64,000 nucleotides of DNA from contig JBFWYD010000057.1 of assembly GCA_050186825.1 (NCBI GenBank), positions 1-64,000 of the forward strand. Reading direction: 5' to 3'. The position numbers were made by a program, and so were the translations under genes. Shown piece by piece: positions 59,778-64,000 of this stretch; the stretch's first letter is position 1, and each line of letters starts with the position of its first letter. The notes beneath the pieces were generated by a model that was not told the DNA's origin, made no database searches, and saw only the letters and a program-made list of their open reading frames with translations. Source of the DNA: NORP233 sp050186825. Its GTDB lineage: Bacteria > Planctomycetota > J058.

Positions 59778-61457
59778 CTACTTGCCGCCCTGGCGCTCGC
59801 GGATCGCCTTGGCCGCCGCGCGGTCGGCGACGGCCCCGGCGGCGTCCTTGCGCCGCTCGCGCAGGGCGGCCCGCTCCTCGAGCGGGAGGGCGTCGTCAGG
59901 CAGGAGCTCGATGGCGCTGGTCAGCGCCTGCTCGGCCCCGTCGAGGTCGCCCACGCTCTGGTAGAGGCGCGCGGCGCGGAGCTCGGAGCGGCCGGTCTGG
60001 CGGCGCAGGTCGCGCAGCTCGAAGGAGGCCTTGCGGGCCGAGGCGGCCCAGGCGGCCGCGAACAGCACGTTCATCAGCAAGAACACCAGCGCCGCGACCA
60101 TCCACAGCCGTGAGCTGGCCGACGGCGCCGCGCCGGGGACCGCGGCCGGCGCGGAGGGCTCGTCGTCGAGGTCGACGGGAGCTATGAACTCCATGCTCGT
60201 GCGCAGGAACACGTCCTTCTGCTGCGGCGGGGGCTCGGGGGCGCGCACGCCGGAGCCGGTCTCCAGGTAGGCCTGGAGGTCCTCGCCCAGGGCCTTGGCG
60301 GTGGCGTGGCGCCGCTCGGGGTCCTTGGAGATCGCGCGGTTGACGATCTTCGCCAGCTCCGGGTTGACGCTGGGGAGCGCGGTCTCGATCGGGATCGGCG
60401 GCTCCTTGACGAGGCGCATGATCATCTCCTCGTCGTCGGGGTCGCCGTAGGGCAGGAGCCCCTGGGTCAGGGTCTCGTAGAGCACCACCCCCAGCCCGTA
60501 GACGTCGCAGCGCCGGTCGAGGGCGGGCTTGCCGCGGGCCACGTACTCGGGCGCCATGTAGGCCAGGCTGCCCAGCACCTCGCCCTCGGAGGTGAGCGAC
60601 ATGGTGGTCTTGTCCTTGAGCTGCTTGGCCACCCCGAAGTCGACCAGGAAGGGCTCGAGCTTGCGCGTGATCACGATGTTGGCCGGCTTCACGTCGCGGT
60701 GGATCAGCCCCTGCTCGTGCGCGTAGTGCAGCCCGCGCGAGATCTTGGCGACCACGTCCACGATCTCGCGCTCGGTCAGGGCCCCCTCGTTGGTGAGGTT
60801 GTCCATGGCCACGCCCGGGACGAAGTCCATGGCCATGTAGGTCAGCCCGCGCGCCTCCTCGATCGCGAGCGCCTGCACGATGTGCGGGTGCTTGAGGTTC
60901 GCCACCGCGCGCGCCTCGCGGCGGAAGCGCTCCTTGTCCTCGGGGTCGACCTCCTCGCCGGCCTTCATGAACTTGAGCGCCACCGTGCGGCGCAGGCGCG
61001 GCTCGTGGGCCTTGTAGATCACGCCCATCCCGCCGCGCCCGACCTCGCCCAGGATCTCGTAGTGCCCGAGCCGCGGGTTGCGCTGGCGGATCTGGTGCAG
61101 GAGCTGGTCGGCCTGCGGCCCGCCGCCCGAGATCACGTCCTCGACGGTCAAGGAGGCGTGCGGCTGGCTGGGCTGGAGGCGCCGGCCGCAGCGCAGGCAC
61201 TCGCCCAGGCCGCGGAACAGGAGCGCGTTGTAGCGCGTCCGGCAGAGGGTGCACTCGACGATCGTGATCCCCTGGCGGAGCAGCAGCCGGCGGACCGCGG
61301 GGCGGCTCAGCCGGCCGTAGCTGACCAGCAGCTCGCCCAGCCGGCGGAAGTCGCCCTCGAGGTAGGCCTGGCGCTGGTAGCGCAGCGCCTCATCCAGCTC
61401 GTTGCCCCGGATGAGCCGAGCCTGCAGCGCCAGCTCTCCCAGGGTCGGGGTCTGCAT
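59778..61457 (-). CDS. membrane serine/threonine protein kinase with zinc ribbon and TPR-like tail
   Basis: A 559-residue Hanks-type kinase. Residues 1-65 resemble a GspE N-terminal-like domain (LGELLVSYGRLSRPAVRRLL). A zinc ribbon follows (CTLCRTRYN, then CLRCGRRL). The kinase domain, about 130-400, is intact: GRGGMG, VALKFMK, HRDVKPANI, DFG and YMAPEYV. One TM (WMVAALVFLLMNVLFAAAWA) near residue 460 leads to a TPR-like tail outside. The fused N-terminal domain is also found in the kinase at 43.5 kb, so the two are likely related. The start ATG is at 61457, directly after the CarF-like gene. Confidence 0.88.
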   Translation of the reverse strand: MQTPTLGELALQARLIRGNELDEALRYQRQAYLEGDFRRLGELLVSYGRLSRPAVRRLLLRQGITIVECTLCRTRYNALLFRGLGECLRCGRRLQPSQPHASLTVEDVISGGGPQADQLLHQIRQRNPRLGHYEILGEVGRGGMGVIYKAHEPRLRRTVALKFMKAGEEVDPEDKERFRREARAVANLKHPHIVQALAIEEARGLTYMAMDFVPGVAMDNLTNEGALTEREIVDVVAKISRGLHYAHEQGLIHRDVKPANIVITRKLEPFLVDFGVAKQLKDKTTMSLTSEGEVLGSLAYMAPEYVARGKPALDRRCDVYGLGVVLYETLTQGLLPYGDPDDEEMIMRLVKEPPIPIETALPSVNPELAKIVNRAISKDPERRHATAKALGEDLQAYLETGSGVRAPEPPPQQKDVFLRTSMEFIAPVDLDDEPSAPAAVPGAAPSASSRLWMVAALVFLLMNVLFAAAWAASARKASFELRDLRRQTGRSELRAARLYQSVGDLDGAEQALTSAIELLPDDALPLEERAALRERRKDAAGAVADRAAAKAIRERQGGK

Positions 61458-61460
61458 GGA

Positions 61461-62255
61461 TCAGGGGGTGGGGGTCGAGCTCGCCGACGAGGAGTCGCCC
61501 TCCTCGGTCCCGGGCTGCGCGGCCGACGGGCCCGCACCAGGGGCCAGCCCAGTTGAGGGCCCGACCAGCCACTCAGGCGAGCCCGAGACCCAGCGCACCA
61601 GGCCCTCGACCGCGGGGAAGAAGCGCAGGTGGTAGAGGAGCGGGTTCAGCCAGCCTGTGGTGATGCAGAAGTACTTGTCGAAGGGCGCCGTGTGGTGAAT
61701 GTCGTGGTGCTCCGGGTTCAGGATCAGCCGCCAGCGCTGCAGCGTCTGGATCCAGGGCGGGATCACCTCGAGGTGGCTCCACTTGTGGAACTGGTTCGTC
61801 ATGAAGATCCACACGAAGAACCAGGCGCAGAAGGCCGCCAACGCGTTGCCCCACAGCTCGGTCCGCGCGGGCACCAGGAAGTAGACGAGCAGGGCGGCCG
61901 GAATGCACACCACGCAGTTGTTGCCGTTGGTCTCGACGAAGTCGTGCCGGGTGATCGCGCGCGGGTCGGTGTGGTGCTCGCGGAAGGGGCGAATGAAGTT
62001 CGGCCCGAGCACGGGCAGCTCCTCGTGCCCGAAGGTGTCGCCCACGAAGTGCACGAAGCCCGAGACGAAGTCCGCGGCCAGGTAGGCCACGAAGGCCACG
62101 CTGGGGACCAGCCACAGGGCCTGGTCGCGGAAGGGCTCCACGAGGCCCAGGTAGACCTCGTAGAAGATCATGCTCACGATCACGCCCAGCCCGAAGATCG
62201 AGGAGATCTCGAGGGCGCGGTGGTAGGGGGAGTAGTTGTAGGTCGATCCGGACAT
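61461..62255 (-). CDS. carF: CarF/PEDS1 (TMEM189)-like plasmanylethanolamine desaturase
   Basis: A 264-residue membrane desaturase of the Kua/CarF/TMEM189 family. His-rich motifs are in order: FVSGFVHFVGDTFGHEELP, FREHHTDPRAITRHDF followed by VETNGNNC, NQFHKWSH, and NPEHHDIHHT. Four hydrophobic stretches span the membrane. In Myxococcus, CarF makes the vinyl-ether bond of plasmalogens and signals singlet-oxygen stress. The tail is Ser/Thr/Pro-rich and not conserved. The ATG at 62255 has a ggggag site; a TAGAGT at 62278-62283 could be its -10 element. Confidence 0.88.
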   Translation of the reverse strand: MSGSTYNYSPYHRALEISSIFGLGVIVSMIFYEVYLGLVEPFRDQALWLVPSVAFVAYLAADFVSGFVHFVGDTFGHEELPVLGPNFIRPFREHHTDPRAITRHDFVETNGNNCVVCIPAALLVYFLVPARTELWGNALAAFCAWFFVWIFMTNQFHKWSHLEVIPPWIQTLQRWRLILNPEHHDIHHTAPFDKYFCITTGWLNPLLYHLRFFPAVEGLVRWVSGSPEWLVGPSTGLAPGAGPSAAQPGTEEGDSSSASSTPTP

Positions 62256-62369
62256 GGCGCTCCCCGAGAGGCCGCGGACTCTAGCAAACCTCTCCTGCCA
62301 CATCTCCTCAGATATCCTGGGGTTCCGCCCGGCGCAGTCACACGAGCGTGACCCGGGCCGAGAGGGCAC

Positions 62370-63353
62370 ATGTCTCGAACCCGCCTGGCCGCCTCGCTGC
62401 TCCCGCTGCTCATCCTGCTCGCGGCCCCGGCCCGCGCTTGGGACGCGCTCAAGGAGGACACACACCCGATCGCGGCCAAGCGCCTGCTGACCCTCGAGGA
62501 GCGCCAGCGGCTGCTCGAGGCCAGCAAGTCGCTCCAGCAGCGCACCGGCTTCCAGCTCGCACTGGTGGTCACCGACGACGTGGGGATCGAGGGGATGCAG
62601 GGCAGCGCCGAGAACACGCGCAAGGCCTGGGGCCTCGACGCGCAGCAGAGCGTGCTGGTGATGGTCGCCCTGGACAAGGTCGTCGATGGGCGCGTGGTCG
62701 GCACGCGCGGCGGCGTGTTCCCGGCACCCGGGGCCGCAGCGGTCCTGCCGCCGGCCTACGTCGACTACCTGCTCGCGACGCACCTGCCCGAGGCCCTCGA
62801 GAAGTACGAGCGCAAGCCGGCCGTGCTGGCCCTGTTCGAGGGCGTGGCCAAGCAGCTGGCCACGAACGCCCCGCCCAAGACGATCCCCAGCCCGCCGCCG
62901 CCAAAGGCCCCGGACGTGGTGGTCCCGCCCCGTCCCGAGCCCAAGCAGCCGAGCAAGGCCGCCTTCGTGGTGATCCTGGTGCTCCTCTCGGTGTGGGTCC
63001 TGCCGCTCCAGCTCGCGACCAAGAAGGCGCTCGAGCGCGGCGAGCTGATGATGTCCCCGGGCGCCATGAGCGGCGCCGTGATGGGCGGCGGCGCGCTGCT
63101 GCTGGCGCTCGGCGGCGGGGCGCTGGCCCTGAAGCTGCTCGACCCCGGCGCCGCGGGGGCGCTCCTAGGCGGCGTGGTCGGGGCCGGGGTGATGCTCGTG
63201 CACCGCATCGGCTCCATGTGCCCCAAGTGCCACCGCAAGGTGGAGGTGACCATGGACACGACCTACCAGGGCGAGGACCGCACGGTCCGCCGGGTCACCT
63301 CCTGCCCGGCCTGCGGGCACCGCGAGGAGAGCGTCACGAAGTACGTGAAGTAG
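62370..63353 (+). CDS. secreted TPM-domain membrane protein with zinc ribbon
   Basis: A 327-residue protein. A signal peptide (LLPLLILLAAPARA) precedes a TPM/YgcG domain at about 45-170 (LLEASKSLQQRTGFQLALVV, then VLVMVALDK). A Pro-rich stretch, a TM segment (AAFVVILVLLSVWVLPLQLA) and two further hydrophobic segments follow. The end is a zinc ribbon, CPKCHRKVEV and CPACGHREESV, placed on the cytoplasmic side by the topology. TPM proteins aid photosystem repair or cell-envelope stability in other bacteria. The role here is unknown. Confidence 0.78.
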   Translation: MSRTRLAASLLPLLILLAAPARAWDALKEDTHPIAAKRLLTLEERQRLLEASKSLQQRTGFQLALVVTDDVGIEGMQGSAENTRKAWGLDAQQSVLVMVALDKVVDGRVVGTRGGVFPAPGAAAVLPPAYVDYLLATHLPEALEKYERKPAVLALFEGVAKQLATNAPPKTIPSPPPPKAPDVVVPPRPEPKQPSKAAFVVILVLLSVWVLPLQLATKKALERGELMMSPGAMSGAVMGGGALLLALGGGALALKLLDPGAAGALLGGVVGAGVMLVHRIGSMCPKCHRKVEVTMDTTYQGEDRTVRRVTSCPACGHREESVTKYVK

Positions 63354-63417
63354 AAGTAGCCGACCTCGCTGCCCGGTCGACCTGCTGGGGTCCACTTCGT
63401 GCTCGTGCTCCCTCGGC

Positions 63418-64000
63418 TCAGCGGCGGCGGGTGCGCGGGTCGAGCTCGTCCTTGAGCCCGTCGCCGAGCAGGTTGAAGCCGAGCACGGTCACGAAGATCG
63501 CCAGCCCGGCCGCGGTGACCTGGAGGTCGCCCTTGGGCCGCTCCACCCAGCCCTGCTTGAGGATCAGCCCCCACTCGGGCGTGGCGTAGGGGTCGCCGCC
63601 CAGGCCGAGGAAGTTGAGCCCCGCGACCGAGAGGATCGCGCTGCCGAGGGTCAGCGTGCCGAGCACGATCACGGGCGTGAAGCTGTTGGGGAGCACGTGG
63701 CGCCAGAGGATCCGCGTGCGCGAGAGCCCGAGCGCCTCGGCCGCGGTCACGAACTCGAGCGCGCTGACGCGCAGCACCTCCGCCCGGACCTGGCGCGCGA
63801 ACACGGGCGCGCCCACCAGGCCCACCGCCAGCACCAGGTGTGGGAGGTCCGGGCCGAGCACGGCCACCACGACCATGGCCAGCAGGAAGCTCGGGAAGCT
63901 CATCGCGAAGTCGACCAGGCGCATCAGGATCAGGTCGGTCCAGCCGCCCAGGTAGCCGGCCACCGCGCCCGTGACGGTGCCTGTCACGAGCGAGAGGGTC
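63418..64000 (-). CDS. ABC transporter permease, DppC/OppC type (partial, start outside window)
   Basis: The C-terminal ~190 residues of a binding-protein-dependent peptide/nickel permease. The EAA loop is EALGLSRTRILWRHVLPN, and the ending FNLLGDGLKDELDPRTRRR is typical. Several TM helices are visible. The gene runs off the right edge, so the N-terminus and the start are missing. It probably belongs to an oligopeptide or dipeptide uptake operon continuing outside. Confidence 0.88.
   Translation of the reverse strand, partial: TLSLVTGTVTGAVAGYLGGWTDLILMRLVDFAMSFPSFLLAMVVVAVLGPDLPHLVLAVGLVGAPVFARQVRAEVLRVSALEFVTAAEALGLSRTRILWRHVLPNSFTPVIVLGTLTLGSAILSVAGLNFLGLGGDPYATPEWGLILKQGWVERPKGDLQVTAAGLAIFVTVLGFNLLGDGLKDELDPRTRRR

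Overview
This window comes from a very GC-rich bacterium. GTG and TTG starts are common, and several promoters sit only 6-8 bases before the start codon. The gene content points to a large-genome, Gram-negative organism of the Planctomycetota or Myxococcota type. Evidence for that is Ser/Thr kinases with TPR or FHA domains, secreted FG-GAP proteins with CxxCH haem motifs, a secreted caspase fused to a sulfatase-modifying-factor (FGE) fold, a CarF/PEDS1-like desaturase, a MYXO-CTERM-like tail and a lysine-rich H1-like protein. The phylum is an inference; no rRNA or tRNA was recognised.

The most interesting region is 12.3-17.5 kb, a diversity-generating retroelement (DGR). Its target gene (13797-15932) encodes a secreted caspase, a long coiled coil and an FGE/C-type-lectin-like domain. 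The last 130 bases of the target (variable region, 15790-15919) match a template region at 17222-17351. They differ at 15 positions, all of which are adenine in the template. Between the two lie an HRDC accessory gene and the remains of avd and the reverse transcriptase. One out-of-frame deletion joins the first half of avd to the reverse transcriptase just inside its YxDD motif, so the local enzyme is dead. Template and variable region are otherwise identical, so either the loss is recent or another reverse transcriptase acts in trans. Just upstream is a decayed lipoprotein gene with an in-frame stop and several frameshifts.

Layout by region. 0-10.6 kb: a YdjM-like membrane hydrolase, TtcA, a DJ-1/SpoIIAA fusion, a CLC chloride protein, and a MacA/MacB-type pair without its ATPase. 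10.9-12.2 kb: HemN. 17.5-20.5 kb: a lipoprotein and PrkA kinase. 20.7-27.1 kb: a tightly coupled four-gene amine operon (class III aminotransferase, nitrilase, Orn/Lys/Arg decarboxylase, ATP-grasp ligase). 27-35.6 kb: a RING-like membrane protein, a split RdgC pair, a pilin-like protein, a dead HtrA-like PDZ protein, an AlkA-like glycosylase with YjbQ, the H1-like protein and a Nudix hydrolase. 35.8-43 kb: an FHA-cytochrome fusion, a duplicated gene scrap and a cell-wall amidase. 43.5-52.6 kb: a TPR kinase, secreted repeat proteins, RsfS, a GH114-like protein and an FHA pseudokinase. 52.7-55.7 kb: a Septu-like ATPase/HNH defence pair flanked by gene fragments. 55.8-64 kb: lipoproteins, a di-iron protein, a second kinase, the CarF-like desaturase, a TPM-domain protein and a partial peptide ABC permease.

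Several intergenic gaps carry hexanucleotide tandem repeats, some arranged as long perfect hairpins, and other dispersed repeats. They look like a genome-wide repeat family.
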